64,000 nt of DNA from an uncultured Marivita sp. (GCF_947488135.1 NZ_CANKYW010000006.1:1-64000); one strand, 5' to 3'. Positions 36,727 to 45,832 are shown, numbered from the stretch's first letter. A program made the numbers and translations. Notes: generated by a model from the letters alone, not told the origin.

Positions 36727-37716
36727 ATGGGACATCTGGTCGACGGCGTTTGGAAAGATCAATGGTACGACACCGAAAGCACGGGCGGTGCGTTCAAGCG
36801 CAGCACGGCCAAGTTTCGCAACTGGATCACCGCCGATGGCAGCGCGGGACCGACCGGAGAGGGCGGGTTTCCAGCTGAATCCGGGCGCTACCATCTTTAC
36901 GTGAGCCTCGCCTGCCCGTGGGCGCATCGCACGCTGGTCTTTCGTGCGATCAAGGGTCTTGAGGATCACATTGACGTGTCGGTGGTTCACCCCGACATGC
37001 TCGGTGATGGCTGGACCTTCGATACGGACTTTCCCGGAGCGACCGGCGATCGGCTCTACGATTTGCCGTTTGCGCGCGATATCTATCTGAAGGCGGACCC
37101 CGAGATCTCTGGGCGGGTCACGGTGCCGATCCTCTGGGACAAGGAGCGCGAGACCATCGTGTCCAACGAAAGCTCCGAGATCATCCGCATGTTCAATTCT
37201 GCCTTCGACGCGATCACCGGAAATCAGGACGATTATTGGCCCGAAGAGTTGCGCGATGACATCGCCCCGGTAAATGACCGGATTTACGACACGGTGAATA
37301 ACGGTGTCTACAAATCCGGCTTTGCCACGACGCAAGAGGCCTATGAAGAGGCTGTAGGGCCGCTTTTCGACAGTCTGGATTGGTTGGAAGAGCGCCTATC
37401 GACACGTCGCTACCTGATGGGGGACCGCATCACCGAAGCGGATTGGCGGTTGTTCACCACTCTCGTGCGCTTCGATTCGGTGTATCACCTGCATTTCAAA
37501 TGCAACCGACGCAGGATTGTCGATTACCCGAACCTTTGGGCCTACACGCGTGAGCTTTATCAATGGCCGGGTGTGGCCGATACGGTCAATCTCGACCATA
37601 TCGTGCGGCACTATCATTACAGTCACGAAACGATCAATCCGCACCGGATCATCCCGATCAATCCGGTTCTCGATTTCGACGCGCCACACGGGCGGGACCG
37701 GCTGAAAGCGGCTTAG
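36727..37716 (+). CDS. Glutathionyl-hydroquinone reductase (YqjG/ECM4-type GST)
   Basis: 329 residues of the Xi-class glutathione transferase family. The thioredoxin-like N-domain has YVSLACPWAHRTLVFRAIKGLE with the catalytic Cys in CPWAHR, and VPILWDKERETIVSNESSEIIRMFN; the helical C-domain contains GDRITEADWRLFTTLVRFDSVYHLHFKCN and YPNLWAYTRELYQWPGV, all diagnostic. These enzymes reduce glutathionyl-hydroquinones using glutathione. AGGAG precedes the ATG; upstream in-frame codons are ignored. The end overlaps the convergent receiver gene by four bases. Confidence 0.93.
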   Translation: MGHLVDGVWKDQWYDTESTGGAFKRSTAKFRNWITADGSAGPTGEGGFPAESGRYHLYVSLACPWAHRTLVFRAIKGLEDHIDVSVVHPDMLGDGWTFDTDFPGATGDRLYDLPFARDIYLKADPEISGRVTVPILWDKERETIVSNESSEIIRMFNSAFDAITGNQDDYWPEELRDDIAPVNDRIYDTVNNGVYKSGFATTQEAYEEAVGPLFDSLDWLEERLSTRRYLMGDRITEADWRLFTTLVRFDSVYHLHFKCNRRRIVDYPNLWAYTRELYQWPGVADTVNLDHIVRHYHYSHETINPHRIIPINPVLDFDAPHGRDRLKAA

Positions 37717-38075
37717 GTCGCTTTGGCGTAGTGCTCGACCATCGCGGTCAGGTCGTCAGGCTGGGTCGCGCTGGGCACGAAGGCGCAGGCGTTCGAACAA
37801 AGCTGGAAGATCGACCCATCCGAGAAAAAGCTCGTGTTCGTGACGAAGATCACGCGCGCGTCTGGATGGCGATAGCTTGCATAATCGGCAACAGCGATCG
37901 CGCTGCCGTTCTCTAGAACGACATCGAGGATGATGATCGGATAGAACCGTTCGGAGAGTTTCTCGGTCGCGGCGTCCTGATCCAGAGCGATATCCGCAAA
38001 ATGCCCATGCCGCTGCAGGTGGCGTTGCCACAATTGGCCGAGGCTGGCCTTGTTCTGCACAATCAGCACGTTCAT
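37713..38075 (-). CDS. Degenerate single-domain response regulator receiver
   Basis: 120 residues with a CheY-like fold pattern: strand MNVLIVQ, helix, PIIILDVVLENG with the phospho-acceptor D51, strand ARVIFVTNTS with T79. The acidic pair that binds Mg is missing (Q7 N8 in place of DD/ED) and the conserved Lys near the end is replaced by FVPSATQ. It could therefore be phosphorylation-independent. There is no output domain and no histidine kinase nearby. Confidence 0.75.
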   Translation of the reverse strand: MNVLIVQNKASLGQLWQRHLQRHGHFADIALDQDAATEKLSERFYPIIILDVVLENGSAIAVADYASYRHPDARVIFVTNTSFFSDGSIFQLCSNACAFVPSATQPDDLTAMVEHYAKAT

Positions 38076-38271
38076 GGGAAGTTACGGGTCCTTATGTGGA
38101 AGCAGGCTGCGTCACAGTCAGCCCTGATAAGATAATAAATTGTTAACGTGCGGGTAAGGAAAGCTGTCAAATGCTGAATATGAGCGGATCATGGCCGATA
38201 TCTAGCGATTCTGTCCACAGCGTCGCGTATAGGTTGTAACCTTCAGCCGCTGACGCGTTAACTCTCTCTGC

Positions 38272-38628
38272 TCAAGGTCGTGTCGGAAAACGGTCCCCCG
38301 CGGCAGTGATAACGGTCAGCCGTCCCTCTGCGTCAATGACGTAGAGATCGCATCTGGACGCACCGGTGACGAATTCGATGCAAATCCTGCTGTCATCCAG
38401 AACAGTGAAGTAGCCATATCCGGTCCCGCCGTCATTTGCGTAGGTATAGGTATAGCGCCCATCGTCGAAAAACCGTGATCGACCGTTGTCGAAGAATGTG
38501 ATGGTCGCGCCACGGAGGCGGTCGTCCAGAGCGGACTTGTCGAACAAGGTATCGCTGTCACGCGGACCCCAGTTTTGCGCCGAAAGGGCAATTGGGATCA
38601 GGCCAAGGAGAAGCACGGAGCGGAACAT
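38272..38628 (-). CDS. Small secreted protein of unknown function
   Basis: 118 residues. The ATG at 38628 gives a signal peptide (FRSVLLLGLIPIALSAQ) and a mature part of about 100 residues with repeated DNGRSRFFDDGRYTYTY-type strands and two Cys that may pair (SRICIEF and SRCDLYV). The form resembles small periplasmic beta proteins but I do not recognise it. The frame is open upstream over the end of smc and is not used there. 41 bp downstream of smc. Confidence 0.6.
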   Translation of the reverse strand: MFRSVLLLGLIPIALSAQNWGPRDSDTLFDKSALDDRLRGATITFFDNGRSRFFDDGRYTYTYANDGGTGYGYFTVLDDSRICIEFVTGASRCDLYVIDAEGRLTVITAAGDRFPTRP

Positions 38629-38669
38629 CGTTATACGGTACGGAAAAACCGCTGCGTATCGAGACACGT

Positions 38670-41600
38670 TTACGCGACCATGCGCTCCGCTTTTTTCAGA
38701 TCGACGGACACGAGTTGGCTGACACCCTGTTCCTGCATGGTCACGCCAAAGAGTCGATCCATGCGGGACATCGTTACCGCATGGTGTGTGATGATGAGGA
38801 AACGCGTCTCGGTGCGGCGGCACATTTCGTCCAGCAGATCGCAGAAACGCGTCACGTTGGCGTCGTCCAGCGGCGCATCGACTTCGTCAAGCACGCAGAT
38901 GGGGGCAGGGTTCGCAAGGAACACGGCAAAGATCAGGGCAAGCGCCGTCAAGGTTTGTTCACCACCCGACAGCAGCGACAGCGTCGACAGTTTCTTACCG
39001 GGAGGTTGGCACATGATCTCTAGCCCGGCCTCAAGAGGATCGTCGCTTTCCACCATCACAAGGTTTGCTTCGCCTCCGCCGAAGAGATGCGTGAAGAGCA
39101 GGGAGAAGTTGCTGTTCACTTGCTCAAACGCGGTCAGCAAGCGCTCCCGTCCCTCGCGGTTGAGGCTGGCGATACCCGACCGAAGGGTTTTGACCGCTTC
39201 TTCGAGGTCCTGTTTTTCGGCCAGAAGCGTGTCGTGCTCTTCCTGCACTTCGCGCGCGTCTTCCTCGGCCCGCAGGTTCACCGCGCCCAGGGCATCACGC
39301 TGGCGTTTCAGCCGGTTCACATCGGCGTCGATTGCCTTTGCCTTGGGGAGGTTATCGGGATTGGCCCCCAGTTTGTGCAGTAGCTGGCTTGGGCTGGTCT
39401 CTTGTTCTTCGGCGATGCGCTCTGCGGCGGCGTTGACGGCTTCGCGCGCGGCTTCGGCACGGGCTTCGGACCGGGCACGGGCCTCGCGCGCTTCGGATGC
39501 CTTGCGTTCGGCCTCGCGTTCCGACTGATCGGCGGCGCGCAGCGTAGCCTCACCTGTCGAAAGCGCGTCGTCGGCGGCGGCTTTTCGCGCCTCGGCCTGC
39601 GTGATCTCATGCCCAAGGCTGTCACGCTGCGCGGCCAGTTCTGCGGGCGTGTTCGCGGCGGCGTCCAGTTCCGTTTGCGCGGCTGCCCGGCGTTCCGCCA
39701 ACTCGGCGCTCCGCTTTTCGGCGGTCTCAAGACGATGCCGCCAGCCGCTAAGTTCCTTGGTGACCTGTTGCGCGCGCGCTTTGCGGGCGTCGCCTTCGCG
39801 GCGCAATTCGTCTTGTGCCGAACGGCGGGCCATCATCGTCATGCGTGCGGCTTCGACCGTCATCTTGAGGTCCTCGACCTCGGCGCGCGCGATGTCGAGC
39901 GGTTCAAGTTCGGCCACGGCGCGCTGCGCTTCGACCAATTGCGCGCGCGCGGTCGTGGCTTCGTCCTCGTGGCGGGACACAGAGAGGGACAGGCTCTCCA
40001 GCTTGCCTTCTGCCATGTCGCGGTCGGCCTCGGCCCGGCTAAGCTTGCGTGCAGCATCGGTGACGGCGGCATCCGCATCGCGGCGCGCCTGGCGGGCAGC
40101 TTTTTCGGCCTGCGCGAGATCAGCCAGCCTTTGCGTGAGGCTTTCATGCGCCGCGCGGGCACCATCGACGCGGGCCGACGCGCGGGCGGTTTCCTGTTTC
40201 AGCGTTTCAAGACGGTTCAACTGCTCGAGGCGAAGAGCAGCGGCAGATGGCGCATCTTCGGCCCAGGCGCGATAGCCGTCCCATCGCCACAGGTCGCCTT
40301 CAAGGCTGACCAACCGTTGGCCGGGCATCAACAAGGGTTGTAGCCGTGCGGCATCCTCGGCATCGGCCAGCCCGATCTGCTCCATGCGCCGCTCGAGCAC
40401 CTCTGGCACTGAAACATGATGGGTGAGCGGTGTGACGCCCTCGGGTAGCGGTTGGTCGGTGTCGTAGCGGGGAAGGGCGGTCCAGCCGGTGGGGCCATCG
40501 CCGTCAACCTCGGGCGCGCGCAGGTCATCGGCAAGGGCAGCACCCAGCGCCTTCTCGAACCCCTGTTCCACCTGCAACCGGTCGAGGATCTGCCCACCCT
40601 CGGCGGTGTCCCGATCCAGCAGGCGGGCAAGGGCCGTCGTCTCCGCGCTGAGCGCGTTCATCTCGCCTTCGGCCTCAGAACGTTCCGCCCGGGCATCGGC
40701 TTCGCGCGACTGGGTTTCTGCACGGGCGGCCTCGGCCTCGGTCAACACCTGGTCGGCGCGGTCTGCCAGATCACGGGCGGCGGTTTGCTCTGTTTCGGCT
40801 TGCGATGCGGCCGATTTCGCGTCGGCAAGCGCCTGCTTTGCCGTGGCCATCGCGTCCCGCGCACGTTTGGTTTCGGCTTCGTTGCGGTCCAGCGTCTTCT
40901 GGCTGTCGGACAGCAAACGGTGCGCGGATTGATGGCGCGCGGCGAGGCGGGCGACGTCTTCGGTCTTTTGGCTGAGATCGGCCTCGCGTGCCTGCAAGAC
41001 GGCCCCGGCTTCGCGGGCTGCTTCGATTGCGGCAGCGAGTTTGTCCTCGTGTCCTTCGGAGGCCTTCTCAAGCTCGCGCGCTTCCCATTCAAGTTGCTGG
41101 ATGGTTTCGCCAGCGTCGCGGTTGAGCCCGTTTTCGCGCTCCATGTCCTTGGTCATCTGGTCGATGCGCCGGGTCAGGGTGGCGATGGTTTCCTCGGCGC
41201 GGCGTTCCTGTTCGGACAGGGTGTCGCGTTGCAGGGTCAGGCGCTGGACAATGGCAGCGGCGATGGCCGCTTCTTCGCGGAGGGGCGGCAAGGCCCCATC
41301 GGCCTGTTCGCGGACCTTCGTCGCCTCGCGCGCGGCGGTCTCGGCCTTGGCGGCGTCGGTTGTGCGTTCGCGGAGTTGCGCATCGGCTTCGGCACGCGCG
41401 ACATCCGCGTCTTTCCAGCGGCGGTACAGCAGCAAACCTTCGGCGTGGCGCAGCTCTTCGCCGATGGCGCGATAACGGGCGGCTTGGCGCGCCTGCCGCG
41501 CCAGCTGGGCCAATTGCGCGGCGAGCTGTTCGATCACGTCATCGACGCGCAGCAGATTGGCCTCGGTGTTCTTGAGCTTGAGTTCCGCCTCGTGCCGACG

Positions 41601-42125
41601 CTGGTATAGGCCGGAAATGCCAGCAGCCTCTTCGAGGATGCGGCGGCGGTTCTTGGGCTTGGCGTTGATCAATTCGCTGATCTGGCCCTGCCGGACGAGC
41701 GCAGGCGAATGCGCCCCGGTGGACGCATCCGCGAACAGCATCTGCACATCGCGCGCGCGCACGTCCTTGCCATTGGCCTTGTAGGCGCTGCCCACGTCGC
41801 GGGTGATGCGGCGGACGATGTCGAGCTGGTCCTGATCGTTGAAGCCGGCGGGGGCCAAACGGTCCGAGTTGTCGATCTGGATCGACACCTCGGCAAAGTT
41901 ACGGGCAGGCCGGGTGGCGGCTCCAGCGAAGATCACGTCTTCCATGCCTCCACCACGCATCGCGGTGGGGCGGTTTTCGCCCATGACCCATCGAAGCGCT
42001 TCGAGAAGGTTCGATTTCCCACAGCCGTTCGGCCCCACGACGCCGGTCAGACCATCGGCGATGATCAGATCGGTGGGGTCAACGAAGCTTTTGAAGCCCG
42101 TCAGACGGAGTTTGGAAAAGCGCAC
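38670..42125 (-). CDS. smc: Chromosome segregation protein SMC
   Basis: 1151 residues, full length. The N-terminal head has GPNGCGKSNLLEALRWVMGE (Walker A); two long coiled coils (about 165-510 and 660-1000) flank a hinge near 515-600; the C-terminal head has LSGGEQTLTALALIF (signature) and ICVLDEVDAPLDDANV (Walker B). It would form the condensin core with ScpA and ScpB, which are not in the window. The start is a GTG at 42125. The coiled coils are very rich in Ala, Arg and Glu. Confidence 0.96.
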   Translation of the reverse strand: MRFSKLRLTGFKSFVDPTDLIIADGLTGVVGPNGCGKSNLLEALRWVMGENRPTAMRGGGMEDVIFAGAATRPARNFAEVSIQIDNSDRLAPAGFNDQDQLDIVRRITRDVGSAYKANGKDVRARDVQMLFADASTGAHSPALVRQGQISELINAKPKNRRRILEEAAGISGLYQRRHEAELKLKNTEANLLRVDDVIEQLAAQLAQLARQARQAARYRAIGEELRHAEGLLLYRRWKDADVARAEADAQLRERTTDAAKAETAAREATKVREQADGALPPLREEAAIAAAIVQRLTLQRDTLSEQERRAEETIATLTRRIDQMTKDMERENGLNRDAGETIQQLEWEARELEKASEGHEDKLAAAIEAAREAGAVLQAREADLSQKTEDVARLAARHQSAHRLLSDSQKTLDRNEAETKRARDAMATAKQALADAKSAASQAETEQTAARDLADRADQVLTEAEAARAETQSREADARAERSEAEGEMNALSAETTALARLLDRDTAEGGQILDRLQVEQGFEKALGAALADDLRAPEVDGDGPTGWTALPRYDTDQPLPEGVTPLTHHVSVPEVLERRMEQIGLADAEDAARLQPLLMPGQRLVSLEGDLWRWDGYRAWAEDAPSAAALRLEQLNRLETLKQETARASARVDGARAAHESLTQRLADLAQAEKAARQARRDADAAVTDAARKLSRAEADRDMAEGKLESLSLSVSRHEDEATTARAQLVEAQRAVAELEPLDIARAEVEDLKMTVEAARMTMMARRSAQDELRREGDARKARAQQVTKELSGWRHRLETAEKRSAELAERRAAAQTELDAAANTPAELAAQRDSLGHEITQAEARKAAADDALSTGEATLRAADQSEREAERKASEAREARARSEARAEAAREAVNAAAERIAEEQETSPSQLLHKLGANPDNLPKAKAIDADVNRLKRQRDALGAVNLRAEEDAREVQEEHDTLLAEKQDLEEAVKTLRSGIASLNREGRERLLTAFEQVNSNFSLLFTHLFGGGEANLVMVESDDPLEAGLEIMCQPPGKKLSTLSLLSGGEQTLTALALIFAVFLANPAPICVLDEVDAPLDDANVTRFCDLLDEMCRRTETRFLIITHHAVTMSRMDRLFGVTMQEQGVSQLVSVDLKKAERMVA

Positions 42126-42305
42126 CTGTGTAGCCTGCCTGATTCCCGTTTTGACGGACAGTGTGTCGCGGCGTCTGGCATCGAGTCAACGCTTTGGTTC
42201 CGTATGTCGTTATTCGCGATGAATTATCCACAAGATATTGAGGTAACTGGCGGCTGCTCAATGGTGCTGAGGAACTCGACACCAACGGAGGGTACCAAGA
42301 GAGAC

Positions 42306-42333
42306 TTTACATTCTAATTTTTGAATGTATTTA
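42306..42333 (+). promoter_or_regulatory. Promoter for the 42366 membrane protein gene
   Basis: TTTACA (42306-42311) and TATTTA (42328-42333) are 16 bp apart and resemble -35 and -10 elements in an otherwise AT-rich stretch that stands out from the GC-rich surroundings. Two inverted repeats cover the spacer and the region from -10 downstream. Positions are inferred from the sequence only. Confidence 0.45.
42309..42328. promoter_or_regulatory. Operator 1, ACATTC-N8-GAATGT
   Basis: Six-base arms at 42309-42314 and 42323-42328, eight-base spacer, covering the promoter spacer. The core ATTC-N8-GAAT is the arrangement described for the persulfide-responsive ArsR-family repressors SqrR and BigR. 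A second copy follows 24 bp on. Confidence 0.65.
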
Positions 42334-42354
42334 TATTCTGAAAACGGAATATAA
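42331..42354. promoter_or_regulatory. Operator 2, TTATATTC-N8-GAATATAA
   Basis: Perfect eight-base arms at 42331-42338 and 42347-42354 with an eight-base spacer; the inner core is again ATTC-N8-GAAT. It overlaps the likely -10 and reaches the ribosome site AAGGAG, so a bound dimer would block transcription and start of translation. Confidence 0.7.
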
Positions 42355-42365
42355 GGAGACTCGTC

Positions 42366-43583
42366 ATGGACCGTTCCGTCACCAGACCCGCAGACACCTA
42401 TTCGCCAATCTATTTCCTCGCGTCTCTCGGGGCCGGGGGGATTACTGTGACATTCTTCATGTTCCTGATGTTCTGGGTTCCGCACCCGAACCAGCCTGTC
42501 CCGGTTTTCGAGGACATCGCCACGGCTTTGGCGCAAGGCGGCCTGCCTCTCCAAAGCGCCATTGCCATCGCGCTGATCGGGATTGCGGTCTTTGCGTTTC
42601 TCAACATCAAATCGCTGATCTGGAACCTTCAATCGCTGTCGGTTTTCAAGAAAACCGATTCTTACGCAAAGCTGCGTGAAACCAACGCCGAGGCAACCTT
42701 GCTTGCCATGCCGCTGGCGATGGCCATGAGCGTGAACGCGATGTTCATCGTCGGTCTGGTCTTCGTGCCGCAGCTTTGGAGCGTCGTCGAATACCTGTTC
42801 CCATTGTCTCTCCTTGCCTTTGCGGCCATCGGTGTTCTGGCCTTCCGCATGATCGGCGCGTTCTTGGGCCGGGTGCTGTCCAAAGGGGGCGTGTTCGACG
42901 TGACTGCGCATAATTCGTTTGCCCAGCTTCTGCCGGCCTTCAGCATCGCGATGGTCAGTGTCGGATTTGCAGCCCCTGCCGCGATGAGCACCTCGTCGGC
43001 CACGGTTGCCATTGCACTGATGCTGTCCACCTTCTTTGGCGTGGCGGCGATCCTCTATACCGTGATCGCAGCGACCACCGCCTTTGCGTCGATGCTCCAG
43101 CACGGCACTGCGCGCGAATCCGGTCCGACGCTCATGATCATCGTGCCCATCGTCACGGTTCTGGGGATCATGTTCCTGCGCCAAAGCCACGGTCTGCACG
43201 TCGCTTTCGACACCCATGCGCAAGCCGGTGAGACCATGATCTTTCTCGCGCAACTTCTGTCGATCCAGGTGGCGTTCCTGCTTTTGGGCGGCGTCGTGAT
43301 GATGCGTCAGGGGTATTTCAGCGATTTCGTCATCGGTTCGAAGACATCGCCCGGATCCTATGCGCTGGTCTGCCCTGCCGTTGCCCTGTCGGTGATGATC
43401 CAGTTCTTCCTCAACAAGGGGCTCGTGGCGGCGGGTGCGGTTGAAAAGTTCGGCATCGCGTATTGGGGCGTAACCGGCGTCGCCATCGTGGCGCAGGTCG
43501 TCGCCATCGCGCTGGTACTTCGCCTGAACCGTCAGCATTTCGCACGGCGCGCGGTTGCGGCCAACGCGGTGCCTGCCGAATAA
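42366..43583 (+). CDS. Ten-helix membrane protein, possible sulfur-oxyanion exporter (TDT/SLAC1-like)
   Basis: 405 residues with about ten hydrophobic helices (near 17-40, 62-84, 105-132, 138-160, 180-202, 208-236, 247-266, 279-303, 320-345, 352-380) and short loops. I do not recognise the family with certainty; helix count and size suit the TDT/SLAC1 transporters, which include sulfite and dicarboxylate exporters. AAGGAG is well placed before the ATG. Its promoter holds two ATTC-N8-GAAT repeats like those bound by SqrR/BigR repressors, pointing to induction by sulfide or persulfide. Transport of sulfite or a related compound is an inference from this. Monocistronic, ending at a strong hairpin. 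Confidence 0.7.
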   Translation: MDRSVTRPADTYSPIYFLASLGAGGITVTFFMFLMFWVPHPNQPVPVFEDIATALAQGGLPLQSAIAIALIGIAVFAFLNIKSLIWNLQSLSVFKKTDSYAKLRETNAEATLLAMPLAMAMSVNAMFIVGLVFVPQLWSVVEYLFPLSLLAFAAIGVLAFRMIGAFLGRVLSKGGVFDVTAHNSFAQLLPAFSIAMVSVGFAAPAAMSTSSATVAIALMLSTFFGVAAILYTVIAATTAFASMLQHGTARESGPTLMIIVPIVTVLGIMFLRQSHGLHVAFDTHAQAGETMIFLAQLLSIQVAFLLLGGVVMMRQGYFSDFVIGSKTSPGSYALVCPAVALSVMIQFFLNKGLVAAGAVEKFGIAYWGVTGVAIVAQVVAIALVLRLNRQHFARRAVAANAVPAE

Positions 43584-43603
43584 CCAATTCGCGGATACGA
43601 ACC

Positions 43604-43633
43604 GAAAGCCCGGGTCAGGTGATCCGGGCTTTC
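43604..43633. terminator. Bidirectional hairpin terminator
   Basis: GAAAGCCCGG (43604-43613) pairs perfectly with CCGGGCTTTC (43624-43633) around a ten-base loop that contains the stop codon of the convergent aldolase gene. The A/T-rich ends suit a terminator in both directions. Confidence 0.75.
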
Positions 43634-44391
43634 CACGTTTTGGCAAGACCTCGCATCGCATCTGCCAGCAACAGAACGTCGGCTCCGAGCGCCACGAAAT
43701 TCGCTCCCGCGTCGATGTCTTGCTGGATCAGGATCGGCTCGCCGTCGATGATGCCAGCCGCTTTTCCCGCTGCTCGAATGCGCTTGAGGCCGTCCTGGAC
43801 AGCGGCGCGCAGGTCGGGATGTGCCATGTCGGGAAGAAGCCCCATATCGGCACACAGATCCGCCGGGCCGATGAACACGCCATCTACGCCATCGACCGCA
43901 CAGATCTCTTCGAGCGCCTCCATCGCGGCAACGCTTTCGGCCTGTACGATCAGGCAAAGCTGATCTTCGGCCGTGCCCAGATAATCGGTGATCCCGTTAA
44001 ACGCGGACGCCCGCCCAAGCATATGACCAACACCCCGGATCCCAAGAGGCGGATACCGCATCGCTTCGACGATGGCGCGGGCTTCATCCGCCGAATTGAC
44101 CATCGGGCAAAGAAGGGATTGGACGCCAATGTCGAGCATCTGCTTGATCAACGCAGGATCGTTATGCGGAATGCGGACAACCGGGGACACGTCATGACCG
44201 ACGAGAACCATCAACTGATCGCGGATCGTCAAAAGATCGTTGGGCGCGTGCTCTCCGTCGATCAAGAGCCAATCGAAACCGGCGCCCGCTGCGATCTCGG
44301 TCGTGTAGCCAGACCCAAGAGCCAGCCACAGACCAAGCTGCGGCGTGTCGGAGGTCAAGCGCGCTTTGAAATCGTTGGTCGGAACTGGCAT
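43615..44391 (-). CDS. HpcH/HpaI family aldolase
   Basis: 258 residues of the class II pyruvate aldolase family. Motifs: GFDWLLIDGEHAPND with the base/metal-binding region, PVVRIPHNDPALIKQMLDIGVQSLLCPMVNS, the metal Glu in QAESVAAMEALEEI and the Asp in VFIGPADLCADMG. These enzymes split 4-hydroxy-2-oxoacids into pyruvate and an aldehyde; the natural substrate cannot be read from sequence. No aromatic degradation genes adjoin. Its stop lies inside a shared terminator hairpin. Confidence 0.9.
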   Translation of the reverse strand: MPVPTNDFKARLTSDTPQLGLWLALGSGYTTEIAAGAGFDWLLIDGEHAPNDLLTIRDQLMVLVGHDVSPVVRIPHNDPALIKQMLDIGVQSLLCPMVNSADEARAIVEAMRYPPLGIRGVGHMLGRASAFNGITDYLGTAEDQLCLIVQAESVAAMEALEEICAVDGVDGVFIGPADLCADMGLLPDMAHPDLRAAVQDGLKRIRAAGKAAGIIDGEPILIQQDIDAGANFVALGADVLLLADAMRGLAKTWKARIT

Positions 44392-44418
44392 GGATGTCCT
44401 TTTTCTTCTCGGTACCGA

Positions 44419-44616
44419 TCAGCCGCGGCTGCGCCAAAGCTTGAGGGCTGACCAGATCGCGGTTCCTCCAAAGAACAGTCCCGCGATCCCGACGACCTCG
44501 ACCAAGGCAGCGGCATTCGAGATGCCGCGGGTCAGGACCACCGCAATGAGAAGCGCAAGACCCGCGAGGCTGAACACCAGACGAAACCAAAGCTCATTTC
44601 GCGTCGGTCCGTTCAT
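44419..44616 (-). CDS. Small two-helix membrane protein
   Basis: 65 residues with two hydrophobic helices (about 12-30 and 36-57) and a basic end LWRSRG. Family not recognised. It begins at the base next to the mipZ stop, so it is probably translated from the mipZ transcript. A role linked to division-site placement is possible only by position. Confidence 0.6.
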   Translation of the reverse strand: MNGPTRNELWFRLVFSLAGLALLIAVVLTRGISNAAALVEVVGIAGLFFGGTAIWSALKLWRSRG

Positions 44617-45426
44617 TCAGAAGGTCACGGTAACGCCCGGAAGCTTCAAAGCTTTAATCAGGTCCCGCAACTCCTGGCGGGCGGCGATGTTCGAGATGTT
44701 GAGCTGTTTGACGCCCACGTCCTTGAGGTCCAGCAGGGTGAGACCGCGCGGGAACAATTCGCGGAAGATCACCCGTTCGTTGAAACCGGGTGCCACGCGG
44801 AAGCCGATACGTTTCGAAAGCCGGTCCAGCGCCTTTTCCATCTTGGCCTTGTTGACCATCTGCTGCGCGCCAAGTCGGTTGCGCAACACCACCCAGTCGA
44901 TCGGCGGCAGCCCTGCTTGTGCGCGCAACTGGCGGGCGTTCCAGACCATTTCGGAATAGACCGACGGCCCTTCGATCTTTTCGCCGGACGCGTCGGTATG
45001 GGCAAGCAGATCGAAATCGACAAAGCTGTCGTTCAGTGGCGTGATCAAGGTGTCGGCAAGGGAATGGGCGACCTGGCTCAGACGGGTATGTGAACCGGGG
45101 CAGTCGATCAGGATGAAGTCGCTGCCTGGCTCCAATTCGGCAACCGCTGCGGACAGGCGGTGATCATAGATGTTTTCGCCCGGTTGCAGGCTATCGGGAT
45201 CGACTTCGGGAAGCTCGAGATAGCGCGGCGTCGGCAGGTCCAACCCCTCTCGCTCGAGTTCTTTTTTCCGGTTGGTGACATAGCGGCCCATCGTTTTCTG
45301 CCGCAGGTCGAGGTCAAGCGCGCCAACCTTGTGCCCCATCCGCGCAAGGGCCGTGGCGACGTGCATCGACACGGTCGATTTGCCCGCGCCGCCCTTCTCG
45401 TTTCCCACGACGATGATGTGTGCCAT
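44617..45426 (-). CDS. mipZ: Division plane positioning ATPase MipZ
   Basis: ParA-like ATPase of 269 residues that binds ParB and forms a gradient inhibiting FtsZ away from midcell in alphaproteobacteria. Deviant Walker A GNEKGGAGKSTVSMHVATAL, LDLDLRQKTMGRYV, FILIDCPGSHTRLSQVAHSLAD (Walker B) and SFVDFDLLA are all typical. The ATG at 45426 directly precedes AHIIVVGNEKGG; the frame opens 19 codons earlier without support. Confidence 0.93.
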   Translation of the reverse strand: MAHIIVVGNEKGGAGKSTVSMHVATALARMGHKVGALDLDLRQKTMGRYVTNRKKELEREGLDLPTPRYLELPEVDPDSLQPGENIYDHRLSAAVAELEPGSDFILIDCPGSHTRLSQVAHSLADTLITPLNDSFVDFDLLAHTDASGEKIEGPSVYSEMVWNARQLRAQAGLPPIDWVVLRNRLGAQQMVNKAKMEKALDRLSKRIGFRVAPGFNERVIFRELFPRGLTLLDLKDVGVKQLNISNIAARQELRDLIKALKLPGVTVTF

Positions 45427-45557
45427 GTGTCCGCTCACCTTGCCTTTGCAAAACCTATGACCTGATTGAGCGGAATGTTGCAACGGGGTCGGGTGCGATT
45501 TGCTGGCAATTGCGGCGGCACGGACTCAGGTACGCTGGGTCAGCCGGGTCGCAGAAA

Positions 45558-45586
45558 CGAAAAGGCCGCCCTGAGACGGACGGCCT
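45558..45586 (-). terminator. Rho-independent terminator after rpmE
   Basis: On the minus strand AGGCCG (45586-45581) pairs with CGGCCT (45568-45563), the stem extending inward with one G-U pair, and is followed by a T-rich run at 45562-45558. It lies 25 bp after the rpmE stop and ends the rplS-rpmE transcript before mipZ. Confidence 0.8.
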
Positions 45587-45610
45587 GATCGAAATCGAAA
45601 CGAAGAAGGC

Positions 45611-45832
45611 TTAGAAGCCCAGACCTTCGTACTTTTTCTTGAACTTGGAGACGCGACCGCCGGAGTCCATCAGGCGCGAGCTGCCACCGGTCCAGGCCGG
45701 GTGCACTGTCGGGTCGATGTCGAGCGAAAGCGTGTCGCCTTCCTTGCCCCAGCAGGAGCGCATTTCAAGCATCGTGCCATCGGTCATCTTGACGTTGATG
45801 ACGTGGTATTCGGGATGGATGTCTTTTTTCAT
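45611..45832 (-). CDS. rpmE: 50S ribosomal protein L31
   Basis: 73 residues, [26 protein letters not shown]. The zinc-binding Cys pairs of the C+ form are absent (only one Cys, in RSCWGKEGD), so it is a C-minus type L31 as usual in alphaproteobacteria. AAGGA precedes the ATG. It follows rplS by 11 bp. Confidence 0.96.
   Translation of the reverse strand: MKKDIHPEYHVINVKMTDGTMLEMRSCWGKEGDTLSLDIDPTVHPAWTGGSSRLMDSGGRVSKFKKKYEGLGF

Noticed and set aside
42258-43661. 467-codon open frame on the minus strand opposite the 42366 membrane protein
   Set aside because: Its translation is an Arg/His/Asp/Gln-rich shadow, whereas the plus strand encodes regular membrane helices with a good ribosome site and promoter.
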